Shown here piece by piece: positions 23,195 through 33,545 of a stretch of DNA of 64,000 nt. Both the position numbers and the translations under genes were made by a program. Below the pieces are notes generated by a model that was not told the DNA's origin, did no database searches, and saw nothing but the letters and a program-made list of their open reading frames with translations. Source of the stretch: Stereocaulon alpinum. Taxonomy: Eukaryota; Ascomycota; Lecanoromycetes; Lecanorales; Stereocaulaceae. Each line of letters opens with the position of its first letter. The stretch's first letter is position 1. The stretch covers positions 1 through 64,000 of the forward strand of contig JAEUBA010000019.1 in assembly GCA_018257865.1 (NCBI GenBank), written 5' to 3'.

Positions 23195-23858
23195 CTACCG
23201 CCCAGCACCAACAACCCTCCCCCCAAAAATCTCCTTATTCCCCCCATGAAACGGATCCCAAACCCCCCTAACACTCTCATTCAAACTCCCCACGAGCCTC
23301 CCGCCCTTCGGCCGTCTCACTTTTTCCCCCGTAGCATCTCTTAATAATTCGCACTTTTGTAGTATCTGTTCTTTTTCGAGGTTCCGCACGCAGATTACTT
23401 TTTCGCGGCCATTGATGTAGAGGCCGCGGATTATGGGGTGGGTGTTGGGGCGGGGGGAGATGTGGATTTGGATCTGGGGGTGGGTGGCGGCGAAGCGGGG
23501 GAGGAGGGGGGAGCGGAGGAATGTACTGTGTGTAGGTTTAGTCAGGGAGATGTGGAGGGTTGGAGTTGTAGGGCGTTGAGGTGTAGATTGATCGAGTAAG
23601 AGATGTGGATGTGAGATTAATGGGAGGATTTGGAGTGGAGAAGGAGGTAGGAGAAGAGAGTAGAGTGAGAACGTACTTCATGCCCTTAGAGCTACCCCAG
23701 TGATCACAGTAGTGGAAGTCGAGGCGCTTGCATTGGAGGATGAAAGCGCCGACGCCATTCTGTTCATTTGTTAATTCTTTGTAGATGCATCAGACTCGAA
23801 AGTGGTGCCGAATACATACTCTGGCTGTCGACGTGGTTCTGATAGCCTGTACAGGCAT
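23195..23858 (-). CDS. MRPL51: Mitochondrial large-subunit ribosomal protein mL43 (yeast Mrpl51)
   Basis: Three exons: 23858-23820, 23759-23677 and 23525-23195 (introns 60 and 151 bp, donors GTATGT and GTACGT) give 150 aa. The protein begins MPVQAIRTTSTARNGVGAF and contains the L51/S25/CI-B8 thioredoxin-like domain: LQCKRLDFHYCDHWGSSKGM, SPLLPRFAATHP, GLYINGREKVICVRNLEK. The N-terminus is basic and hydroxylated, suiting mitochondrial import. It is a structural component of the mitoribosome large subunit. The extra C-terminal 20 residues are Gly-rich. It is divergent from the U1-70K gene, with 250 bp between start codons. Confidence 0.92.
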
Positions 23859-24108
23859 GCTTGTGGTTACCGCCGGTGGAAGAGCATGCTCGTCGGCTTC
23901 AAAAGAGAGCTATGATGTTTGAATATACCTGTCGACGCAGATTCGAGGCGTCAAGAGTAGCGAATCCAAAAGCAGTTTAGCGTCTCTAAAAGCTTTCTGA
24001 GCTCCAACGCGAACTTCACCTCCTTGCTTACCTCCAACACCACCACTCCCATCCCTCACTTCTTTCCCCTCATCCTACCCTCCCTCACCTCCATTTCCAC
24101 CCCCAAAA
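23859..24108. promoter_or_regulatory. Short divergent promoter, mL43 / U1-70K
   Basis: 250 bp separates two start codons on opposite strands; both promoters must lie here. The right 100 bp is strongly C-rich on the plus strand. Confidence 0.6.
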
Positions 24109-25601
24109 ATGACACACAAACTCCCCCCCAACCTCCTCGCCCTGTTCGCCGCCCGCCCAGCCCTCCGCTACCTCCAGCCCCCCGACCACGCCCCCGAAGA
24201 GCGCAAAACTAGCAACATCGCCGGCGTCGCACAATACCTCGACGCGCTCGAAGACTACAAAGAGACGGTTCCCTACGAGCCGACGGAGAGCTGGTTGCAG
24301 AGGAAGGATAGGGTGAAGTTGGAGAAGAGGGAACGGCAGGAGAAGTTGGTTCTTGAAGGTTTATCGCAGAGTATGCGATGTCGCTCTCCGCTGTTTCCTT
24401 TCCTTGGGGGGTTGGAGTGCTAATGTGGTGGGTGTTTTGGCAGAGAGGGAAGAGGATCCGAATATTAGGGGGGATGCGTTTAAGACGCTTTTTGTTGCTA
24501 GGTTGAGTTTTGATACTACGGAGAAGGATTTGGAGAGGGAGTTTGGGCGATTTGGTCCTATTGAGAGGGTGTGTCGCCCTTGTACCAAGTACTTACAGCA
24601 GCGCTTTGCTAACAATATGACCCTTAGATACGAATCGTTACGGATACTGCAGAGTCGAAAGAGGATGCGAAGCCTAGGAAGAAAAAGAAAAATCATCGGG
24701 GATATGCTTTTGTGGTTTATGAGCGCGAGAAAGATATGAAGGGTATTGCTGCCTCCCCCCACTAACCCAGTCTCTCCGGTAAAGGGTTGTGTGTTTGACT
24801 GACACTGGGGCTCTTGCGATTCATTTAGCTGCCTACAAGGAAACGGATGGTATACGTATCAAAGATCGTCGGGTACTTGTCGACGTTGAGCGTGGCCGCA
24901 CGGTCAAAGGCTGGAGACCTCGTCGTCTTGGTGGAGGTCTGGGTGGTCGCGGATATACCAAGGCTGTGCCCCCTCGTCCAATGGGTATCGGAGGAGGTTT
25001 TGCTGCTCCAGCTGGACCCGGTGGGTTTGGTGGCGGTTTCCGAGGCGGCTTTGGCGGAGGTCCGCGTGGCGGAGGCTTTAGAGGAGGATTCCGTGGTGGT
25101 GATCGACCTGATTTCCGAGGAGGAAGAGGAGGTATTGGATACCAAGGTGGCGGTGGCTTTGGTGGAAGAGGTGGGTATGGTGGCGGCCCACCAAATGGCT
25201 TCGGTAATGGCCCAGCACCACCCCCAAATGCACCTTCTGGTCCCGGAGGAAGAGGAGGGTTCGGTGGTGGGTACGGTGGCCCTCCTATGAACGGCGGTAT
25301 GAACGGTGGTCCTCCTTCGGACGGGCCTGGTGGTCGTGGTGGGTATGGTGGTGATCCAAGACGCAATGACTATGACGACAGATCATCCTACCGAGGCGGA
25401 GGAGGCGGCTATGGAGGTGATAGCCGTGCAGGAGGTACCACTGGAAGCAACCGTGAACCGGTAAGATCCAGGGACGGTGGATTCGGCGACAGAGGCTACG
25501 GCGACCGTGATCGAGACAGAGGATATGGACACCGTGACGACAGCAGAAAGAGACCGCATGATGGAGAGGGGTTTGACGATCCTCGCAAACGAAGGTATTA
25601 G
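24109..25601 (+). CDS. SNP1: U1 small nuclear ribonucleoprotein 70 kDa subunit
   Basis: Four exons (24109-24370, 24444-24568, 24628-24742, 24829-25601) give 424 aa. The N-terminal U1snRNP70 segment (LPPNLLALFAARPALRYLQP) is followed by Lys/Arg/Glu-rich helix, an RRM at about 100-180 with RNP2 LFVARL and RNP1 RGYAFVVY, then DRRVLVDVERGRTVKGWRPR, all hallmarks of U1-70K. The tail from about residue 215 is an RGG/Gly-rich low-complexity domain ending in Arg/Asp repeats, replacing the RS domain of animals. The protein binds stem-loop I of U1 snRNA and helps define 5' splice sites. The end of exon 1 has two possible phase-1 donors (GTTTAT at 24361, GTATGC at 24371); the latter was chosen as closer to consensus. 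Confidence 0.95.
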
Positions 25602-26254
25602 TCTTCCGACTGCATCTGGGTTTGTTGGGTGGGTCCCTCGATTTCAGCATCTCAGCATTTCCTTCTTCCCTGCATCAGGGTAAGGCGCGCCATCTTCATT
25701 TCATCAGTCTCGACATCACACCATGGGTAAGCCGGGTAAGCTGGTCTTTTTATAACGCAGCAGCGGTTCCAAATTCCACCAGCACAGCACACCTACAACG
25801 CGCCACACTCGCTCCGCAACGGCATTCAAAGGACGCCATTAAGGTATTGCAGCAGGGTTCCGGTTCTTCGCCGACTGAAAACTCACCAAGGTGGTTATTT
25901 GCAGGGCAGGTGATCTTCTAATATGTTTCGTCTTGCTCGTCATGTTTGCTTGGTAGGTATGTAATTCTTGCGCGGTGAGCATTCGGCGCTTTAGGTAAGG
26001 TCGGGTAAGATCGTCTGGCTCATCCGGACGTCTTGCTTACTGACCCAGAGAATGTGTCACAGATCTTCGCCAGCCTGTATTACTAGCTATTCCTCCCCAC
26101 TAAGGGAAAGGACAAACAAAAGCGGCCTCATGTTCCAGCTTTTCCGTAGCGATATGGCAATATCATTTGCTTCATCACATCATAGTCCTCTATATCCCAA
26201 CGCCATCGCTATGCCTGTGCAAAACCCTCCCTTTCGAATCGCAGCAAATCCACC
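25602..26254. other. Convergent 3' intergenic region
   Basis: 653 bp between the stop codons of U1-70K and MRT4. No gene seen. Confidence 0.5.
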
Positions 26255-27122
26255 TCACGCTTCTATCTCCTCACTCCCATCCTCCTCATCTCCAACATCC
26301 ATCTCATCCACTCCAACCACCCCCTCACCCTCCCCCTCCCCCTCCCCAACAACAACCACCTCCCCCGTCTCCCTAACATAATACGCGTCGACCCCAACCC
26401 GAAACTCAGCAATCGCAACCCCAAACATCTTCAACAACGTACTCTGCCCACTCCCCAACACCTCTCCCTCCCTACAAACCGTGAACCCCTCCCCATCCAT
26501 CCCCCCATCTAACACAACCCGCCCCTTAACAAGTTTCGTAGGAACCCCCAATTTCCGTAACAGCGGCTCAACACTATGCGCCACCGGCACATCTTCCTCT
26601 TCCGGTATTTCCCCTCCCCTACTATACAGTATCCCAGAAGGGAGAGTGAATGTGCGTGACGCGATGGTTCCGGCGCGAGCGTAATCTGCTGGTCTGAAGG
26701 AGGCGAAGTAGGAGATGATGGTATCTGGGGGGCGGGGCGTGAAGAGGAGACCGACGGAGCCGTGGAGGTGGGGTGTTAGGTTGTGGAGGTTTGGGGAGGA
26801 GGAGGTGGAGGGTGTGTGGCCTAGGGCGTGGGCCATGGCTTTGGTTTTGCCGAAGAAGATTCTGGGGGGATGTTAGAGGATTGTGCCTGATTCTGGTGGT
26901 TTGGTGGGGAGGGGGAGGGGAAACGAAGTACCTGCTATCTGATAACTGCGTGCGGACGTCTTTTAAGTATGTATTCCGCATATTGTGTACGCTGAAGACG
27001 TAGATGAAGGGGTACTTGGGGATGCATTCTTGGATGTTGGCGTAGAGGCGGAGGGTTAGTTCTTTGCCCTTTTTTTGGGTCTTGGATAGGTGGACGACTT
27101 TTGCGCGCTTGGATCGAGGCAT
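26255..27122 (-). CDS. MRT4: Ribosome assembly factor Mrt4 (P0-like)
   Basis: Two exons, 27122-26932 and 26861-26255 (70-bp intron, donor GTACTT), give 265 aa. The start MPRSKRAKVVHLSKTQKKGK is diagnostic for Mrt4, followed by the L10/P0-like body (YPFIYVFSVHNMRNTYLKDVR, FFGKTKAMAHALG). Mrt4 is a nuclear paralogue of ribosomal stalk protein P0 that occupies the P0 site on pre-60S particles until it is exchanged. As in the family, the P0 C-terminal stalk region is lacking. The last 40 residues are an acidic Glu/Gly/Val tail. Convergent with U1-70K. Confidence 0.94.
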
Positions 27123-27323
27123 TGTGGGTATGTGGTTGGGTGTATGTAAAGGGTGTGTGGTGGGTTGCGGGTTTGGAACTTTTTGATAAGGCTGAGTGGG
27201 TGCCAAGCATGACTGGCCACTGAGGCGGAAGTCGTCTTCATTAGTGCAGATATCCCTCCTTAGCGAGATTTTTAGCGGCGCGAGGCCTGTCTCCGCAGTT
27301 TTTCAGCTACCATTCAACAATCC

Positions 27324-27475
27324 CACTTCTGGGGTGTGTAGGCTTCGGGGTGGGGTACAGTAGACGCAAGGAGCTGCGAATTCTCGTCCACATCTCGGCA
27401 GCAGCGCTATGTACACGGGATCATCCAAAAAAACAAGCCTGTACCCCACCCCAAAGCCTACCCACCCCAGAAGTG
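27324..27475. repeat. Hairpin: 37-bp inverted repeat arms
   Basis: 27324-27360 and 27439-27475 are reverse complements at 35 of 37 positions, with a 78-bp loop. Each arm contains the G-rich word GGGGTGGGGTAC (or its complement). Only two substitutions separate the arms, so the structure is either young or maintained. Confidence 0.9.
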
Positions 27476-27667
27476 CTTGGATATACTGCCCGTACCCTAC
27501 GCCTACACGCTCGCCAGGAGAGGACTGCAGAGGATCGTGCAGCCGATCCCCCAACGCGCAGACAAGCCCCATACAGACGACGGAATGCTGTAGACGGTGG
27601 GCGGACGCTGGGGGCATACTATCGGGTGTGTAGGGATCCTGTTGCGGCGGATGATGTGGAGCTCTAA

Positions 27668-28021
27668 ACATTTCATCGAGCATTTAGGGATGCGTCGAAT
27701 ACATGCCCATACTGTGCTGCACAGTCATGGCCTGGTGAACGGGATACTGACAAGAAGCACTGGCCGTACTGTGATAATGGCAAGAACGATTGGATAACAC
27801 CTGATCAATCGATGAAGCCAGAAGAATTCGATGGGCTCCCTGATGGGCCTAAGAACGAGCATGAGCTTAAGGCGCGAGAAATCAACTACTTGCTCTACGA
27901 GACGGAAGAAATTCTTGTGGCTGGGCAGTCGCCTGTACGTAGAATCGCTCACAGCAAAGAATTCGATAGTCCGCGAAGCGATCTAAACCTGTTTGAGCTT
28001 GGGTCTGCGCTAACATGTTAG
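27668..28021 (+). other. Open stretch with a possible C-x2-C-x13-H-x3-C motif
   Basis: 117 codons open between TAA (27665-27667) and a stop at 28019-28021. The translation contains TCPYCAAQSW and KKHWPYCDNG, a plausible small zinc-binding arrangement, followed by an acidic helix around EHELKAREINYLLYE. No ATG lies before the cysteine motif, so upstream exons would be needed. The 27350-27667 ORF in the same frame ends at the TAA. It could be an exon of an unannotated gene, a decayed gene, or chance. Confidence 0.3.
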
Positions 28022-28197
28022 CTTTGGACGCTAAGGTTCAAGCCCTACCTATGGTCGACCGCCAAGACTTTATCCTCCGGAGTAGGTGTGCTTGCTCCGT
28101 TCCACGACTACACGTGTTGAGAGAACAGTCATGACAGTATCGCCCGTGTTGGCAACGCCGTAATGGCCGTGCGAGAACCTTAGTAGCTGGGCCCACA

Positions 28198-29559
28198 ATG
28201 CTTGGATTCATGGAATATGTCCAGAATGCCTTCTACGAAGCATCCCACTGGGACCGGGATAACTCATACGGCACATTGACGGCCACTTCAAGAAGTAATG
28301 AATGCTCCACGCCAATTGTGTGTGCTTCGCTAAATGATTTCAGATCTACTTGACTTTCAAACGCCCAATGGCCTCCGCTTCCACGTCTCCTCACTCTCGT
28401 CTCCCAACTTTGCAACTTCATATACATTGGGCAGCATCGGCCTCGTGGATGGATCGCTTTCCTACCTATACTCATCTTTGCCTCTCAGCACCCTCGCGTC
28501 GAATAGTAGTGCCATCGATCTCCACCGTCTCGTCCCAGGGTATCGAAAATTGCAAGATCTACGCCAACCTGACGAGCCTTGGTGGTGGGAGATATGGCAC
28601 CAAGGAAAAAGAATAGACAGAAGAGGTCCGTCCCATTTTTCAGAGGGTATTTATACTGTCCAGCTGCTCACTGAGAAAATTGTACAGAAGCTTTGCTCTA
28701 TGGCCGACTCTTCCTTCCACGCTCCACTCTCGAAGCACTTTACCTTCGCCGCTTGACACCGAAGACTCAGCTCAAGGTATCCTGCGTCAGCGACTCACGA
28801 CTGCCCAATGGCGGCACAGTTCTTGCCCACCTTCAGCATGATGCCGCAAAGCATAACACTGAGTACATATATAGTACCGACAGCGCCCTCTTAGGTGTTC
28901 GGGGGCTGTATAACTTTGGACCTGATCCTCCTCCTGCTCACCCTCCTTTCGAGTCGTCGCCTGATTCCACTATTTCTACAGCAAATGAAGCAGCAGCAGT
29001 TGCTGTAGCTCCAGCTCCCGCACAACCACACGGGCGGTTTTCTGCTGGTGGTGAGATCTACTATGGCTTGCTTAACAAGTCTGGCGGTGTCTCAACAGGC
29101 CTGCGTTTCACCACTCTACCATCCCATACTGGCTTTCCTTATACAATGACCCTGACTCTGAATCCGCTCATGGGTAATCTAAGTAGCACTTATTCTGTTC
29201 TAGCATCGCCACTACTAGCGCTAAGTTCACGTTTTGACTTTAATGTGTATTCATACGAAAGCGAAATGCAGGTCGGGACTGAGCTGTGGCGCCGTGTGTC
29301 GAAGCCAGAACCGCAGGATCTAGATTGGGCACGCCGGAAGATGGGCCTACCGATGCTTGACAATTGCATAGCGAGCAGCAATGATTCAGATGACATGGCA
29401 GGGTGTCTCAAAGCTCGTCTAGATCAGCGTGGTAGCCTAGGTCTACTTTGGGAAGGCCGCGTTAAGGAGTTGCTCTATAGCTGCGGTGTGACCCTCGATC
29501 TAAAAGGTGGGGAGAACATGGTCAGTGGTTTTGGTTTGGAAATGCAATACTCAACTTGA
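28198..29559 (+). CDS. MDM10: MDM10, ERMES complex beta-barrel protein
   Basis: Three exons (28198-28294, 28344-28625, 28688-29559) give 416 aa. Recognisable family segments are MLGFMEYVQNAFYEASHWD at the N-terminus, SSLSSPNFATSYTLGSIGLV, LYGRLFLPRSTLEALYLRRL, EYIYSTDSALLGVRGLYNFG, YYGLLNKSGGVSTGLRFTTL and TMTLTLNPLMGNLS. Mdm10 is an outer mitochondrial membrane barrel. It belongs to ERMES, which tethers mitochondria to the ER for lipid transfer, and also helps TOM assembly. Residues about 235-265 are an Ala/Pro-rich low-complexity insertion in a loop. Intron 2 uses donor GTCCGT. The start at 28198 is preferred over ATG 28210 because related proteins begin ML-x-FM. Confidence 0.93.
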
Positions 29560-29762
29560 TAATGATCCCCTGGTGCTTTCAACATGGTAGACATGTGCTG
29601 TGGAGATGTCTCATGGCAGGCCTGGCTTCTTTGACGGCTTGGTTGGGTCATCACTGGCACGCGATGCAGCGATGGTGTCTACACAACAGACAAACAATCT
29701 GGAGGTACCACATCTCCACCCTCATGACAACCAAGCAAGACAAGCCTCATCGACAAGACAAC

Positions 29763-30749
29763 ATGGCGCGATACAATGTGGGGCAAAACAACATGGTAAC
29801 CATCAAGCCTGAACCATGGCAGCTCAGAACAGCCGAGGACGCGTACACGCCATACTTCGTGCCTGCAGACCAGCTATTTCGTTGTTCAAACCCGACATGG
29901 GTGCTGAGCACCGGTTTCCACTACCCGAGCTCGTACCCTCCCATGACCTTCGAAGAGCGAAAACATGCGATACAACAGGAGACAATGCAGCTGGCAGGAA
30001 AAGAGCCCCTCCAGCTCATACACGAACACATCAAACAGCAAACAGAAGAGGATTGTAAAGCCGCCAATCTCCCAAAAAGCAGCAAGGCGGTGGAGACGCC
30101 AGTCGACAGCATTACTGAGGAGGACTCGAACTTTGAGGAGGACTCAGTGGAGGACTTGAGCTTTGACGAATACCCAGTGGCCACGAAGAAAGTTCCGAGA
30201 ACTCCGACTCGAGTGGTAAGTTCTTGTGGTATTGGCGTCTAAAGCTGTATGCATACTGAACCTTAACGCCAATAGATGGAACGAAAAACCGCCAACCGCT
30301 TACCCGTGAAGAACGACTCACCGATTAACAAGTCACCAATCAAGAAAGGCAAGAACGTGCCCACCGCTTCGGAATTCTCTAAGATAGTCAAACACAAAGC
30401 AGTAAGCTACCCAATCCAATACTCCTCGTTCGGACTCAAAGATTAACCAATTCCAGAAACCAAAAGCGAAGCCACGCTATTCCGCCTCTCCCCCATCCGT
30501 CCTCTGGCCATCCCAAAAACGACGATGGGGGATCGCCTACGCGAGTAAGCTCCTACGCCCATCTGCACTTCAAGAACCAAATACTAAACCAATACCCACG
30601 CAGGTCTCTCAAAACAAATGGAATTCGACCCCAAGCATAAGCGTGCCTATAGCGAGCTGGGCCTACTTACCAAATTGGCGGAGTTGATGGGAAGGTCGAG
30701 CCCGCCGTTTAGTGGGATGTGGGATTGGATGTATAGGGATTTGCCTTGA
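29763..30749 (+). CDS. Hypothetical protein, four exons
   Basis: Exons 29763-30215, 30276-30401, 30457-30544 and 30604-30749 join in perfect phase (introns 60, 55 and 59 bp with good donors) to 270 aa. An in-frame ATG at 29724 would add 13 residues. The N-terminal 100 residues contain several aromatics (PYFVPADQLFRCSNPTWVLS), the middle is acidic (about residues 120-140), and the third quarter is Lys/Pro-rich with two SPI[NK]K motifs that suit CDK-type phosphorylation. The C-terminus (LGLLTKLAELMG, MWDWMYRDLP) looks folded. No domain recognised. The consistency of three introns supports a real gene. Confidence 0.7.
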
Positions 30750-31061
30750 TAGCGGATGTAGAGCTGGTCAAGCTGCAAAGTATGCTCAACATCTTTCAGG
30801 CGAGAATTTCGAAGGGTTTGGAGATCTGTGTTGAGATGGGAGAGGATGATGTGGATGTTGTTGTGGATAGAGACACAGGTATTCAATGGTATCGGATGGT
30901 GCGAGAGGATGGAAAAAGGTGGTAGATATGGGCGTCGCCGCCTTCATGGCTATGTCTATATCCAATGGATCAAGCCAATTTCTACAAAGTCGCAAAATCT
31001 TCCTAGGCAGACACAACCTCTAGAGATCCCACTCCATCTTACACACCTCCACCCTCCCCAC

Positions 31062-32482
31062 CTACCCTCCCCCCTCATCGCTAGACCCAACCCTAATCCT
31101 CGGCCTCACCGGCCCCCTCCGCTCCTTAATAAGCATCTCCCCCACCGGCTCACTCTCCCCCGCCCTCCTCCACTCATCCAGCAGCACCATAATCTCACTC
31201 CTAACATCCTCCACAATAGTATCCATCCGAATAGCATTCCTATCAAACCCAAAGGGGTCTTCAAGTTGGCTTCCGATGCCTTCGATGCCGTAGAGGGTGA
31301 ACATTACGAGGATTACTATGGGCACGGCCCACCAGAACATGTCGTCTACGAGGGCGAAGGGGAGGACGCAGCCGAAGAGGCCGAGGACTTGTTTCTGGTG
31401 GATTCTGTTGGGGGGGTTGTTGGGGTTAGTATGACCTCAACCTTGAGACTGCTGGGTTGGGCAAGAGGGCAACGTACAGATGCGCTATAGGAATAGAAGT
31501 AAGTCTAATCGTCTCCATCCTTCCATAAGCATCAGTAAGCGCGTTCAATTGCACCTGCATCTGGATCGTCTGCGGTCCATGGAATACGCCCTTAACAAAA
31601 CAGCGCTTGATATACTGTTCCACAAGGAACGTAAGCTGCAAGGGTAGGCCGACGCCTCCATCATCTAGCCTTGTGAGATCTTTGGGAAGGAGCTCTGCGT
31701 ATTCGGGGATGAGCGTTGAAGTGCCTGTATTGGGGGAAACGGAGGTGCCGGGTATTATTTTGGCACCCCAGTCGGCGCGGAGGTGGTTCTTTGTGGCGTA
31801 GAGGATTGCTATCAAGATGCGGATAGTGCGTTCGGTGTCTGCTCTTACGATGTCGATGGGTTTGGTGGTGGGGGAAGAAGGGGGAGAGGGATTGGTGTCT
31901 TTCGTGCCGATGGCTTGAGGATGGGAGGGCGGGGAACAGGCGAGGAAGGAGCGTGTGAGGTTGCGGACGGAGGTTATGATTACTGTGAGGTAGTTGCGGC
32001 CGTCCCAGAAGCGGTTGTAAGATGTTTGGTTGCGGAAGACCTAGTGGTAGAGTTGTTAGATATGGGTTCCAAGGCGGTGGAGTGAACGGGGGGTGTTTAC
32101 CAGCATGAGACCCACGACGATTGAGAGGCTGGGGATCTGGTTGTTGGTTTTTTCAGTCATATGTTGAATTGAGCGAACAACAATTGGGTGCGTACAATGC
32201 TCGCTGGGAGGCCGAGACTGCCTCCTCGGTGGAGATGGAGAAACACAATCAACGCAGCAAACAGGCCATGTAGCGTCACAGGCAAGATGATAGCACCGTG
32301 TATAGCACCCTTGACGAATCTTAGAGCAAGCGGCCATCTATGTCACTCATCAGTACGATCATTGAGGTGATTGGGGAAAAGTGGTACCTTCTAGGCTTCT
32401 GTCTCGTTGTGCGAGCAAACGGAATGGTAGGTTGCCGCCGATGATGCCTGCCCTCCTCAATGGCGGCGTACGAAGTAGGCAT
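31062..32482 (-). CDS. Bestrophin-like (UPF0187/YneE-type) membrane channel protein
   Basis: Five exons: 32482-32388, 32337-32196, 32136-32101, 32040-31478 and 31404-31062 (introns 50, 59, 60 and 73 bp), all in phase, 392 aa. After a basic N-terminus comes TM1 (ILPVTLHGLFAALIVFL). Next is the family signature IPSLSIVVGLMLVFRNQTSYNRFWDGR, here split by two introns. Later come ADWGAKIIPG, RCFVKGVFHGPQ, a hydrophobic pair spanning the last intron (VLGLFGCVLPFALVDD, FWWAVPIVILVMFTLYG) and GIGSQLEDPFGFDRN. Bestrophin relatives form pentameric anion or cation channels; in fungi the ion and membrane are unproven. Convergent with the hypothetical gene at 29763 (312 bp between stops). Confidence 0.9.
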
Positions 32483-33545
32483 CATGTATGTTGATAGCTT
32501 GTATGGTTTTGATCATGGTGCATCTCGTGCTCCACGTACCCAAAGGAAGGGTTGGAAGGATTGTCGTTGCGGCATTGAGGTTTCACGCTGCATAGCCAGG
32601 CGTAGGGAATGGATTAGAATTCGGGATTCTTCGCGCCAGACCGTTGCTTGCGGCCGGCGGATTGCATGCTAAGGTAGACGTTTCATTATTGCAGCCTATA
32701 CGCCCACGTGATATAAGGACAATTTAGATGATATTCTGACATTATCGAAAGATGATCGGTTAGGTATGCGACTTGATGAGGAAGGTTCGGAACCTGACGG
32801 CACAAATGGCAACGGCAACAAGCGCCTCACGCCTTGTAACGCCGTGACTGACACCGTAGTATAAGGTAAGCACAATAACATCGGAAACGCATTGATAATA
32901 GCCCGTTTCTACCGAGTATTAGGGTAAGCTAGCAGTAATTGTTTTCAATGATTTTTCTCTAGATAGCACGTCACGGGACTTGACTGATACGAGAAGCGTT
33001 TCGTAGTGGCTACAGGTAGACAAGGCTATCTCTAGCTTCGCTGATGCTATCAAAGTATAGGGTAAAACACTTGCTTGTTAGATACTAAGTACTATATACG
33101 CGATCTATATATAGTAGTGCTGACTTAGCATACTAAGTTGCTAAGGCTTTGTTAGTATACCAAGGCTTAGTAATCCTTGGCACGCAGGCCACTTTCAACA
33201 GATGCTTTCGGTTCAATCTCAGCATTTATCAAGCGACATCATTGACTCCAGGAGAAGATGGTGTCACACTGGAGAACGTCCTTTCCACTTCCTTCCTATC
33301 TCTCTGGCTTTAGTATACGGGCTTTTGCAATAATACCCGCGGAGCTTGCCTTTGCGGCGAATGTCATGTTTTACTCGCGGCCACAAATTCGAGACTTTGA
33401 TCACAATCTTTCCAAGTCATAGGGTCTCAGACCCCCCTTCTAACGAATTATCAATTTAAAAGTCTTTTGCAGGCAGTCATCAGCCATGTGCTGCTTGAAT
33501 GGAACCAACACTGCGAATGGCCTGTACTTGCTTGTCATATCACTC
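32483..33545. other. 1.1 kb without a gene; short AT-rich RIP-like patch
   Basis: Upstream of the bestrophin-like gene and downstream of AACS. About 33010-33180 is AT-rich with TAGTA/CTAAG words like the RIP-affected tracts and may be a small repeat relic. A 72-codon ORF at 33486-33704 on the plus strand has a hydrophobic segment but overlaps the AACS 3' exon and is probably chance. Confidence 0.45.

Larger units (their letters stand above)
27123..28197. other. Intergenic region between MRT4 and MDM10
   Basis: About 1.1 kb holding the divergent promoters of MRT4 and MDM10, a long hairpin (27324-27475) and a short cysteine-containing open stretch (27668-28021), each listed separately. Confidence 0.5.

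Noticed and set aside
24833..25366. 177-codon minus-strand ORF rich in proline opposite the U1-70K tail
   Set aside because: It is the antisense of Gly-codon-rich RGG sequence; GGN codons read as proline on the other strand.
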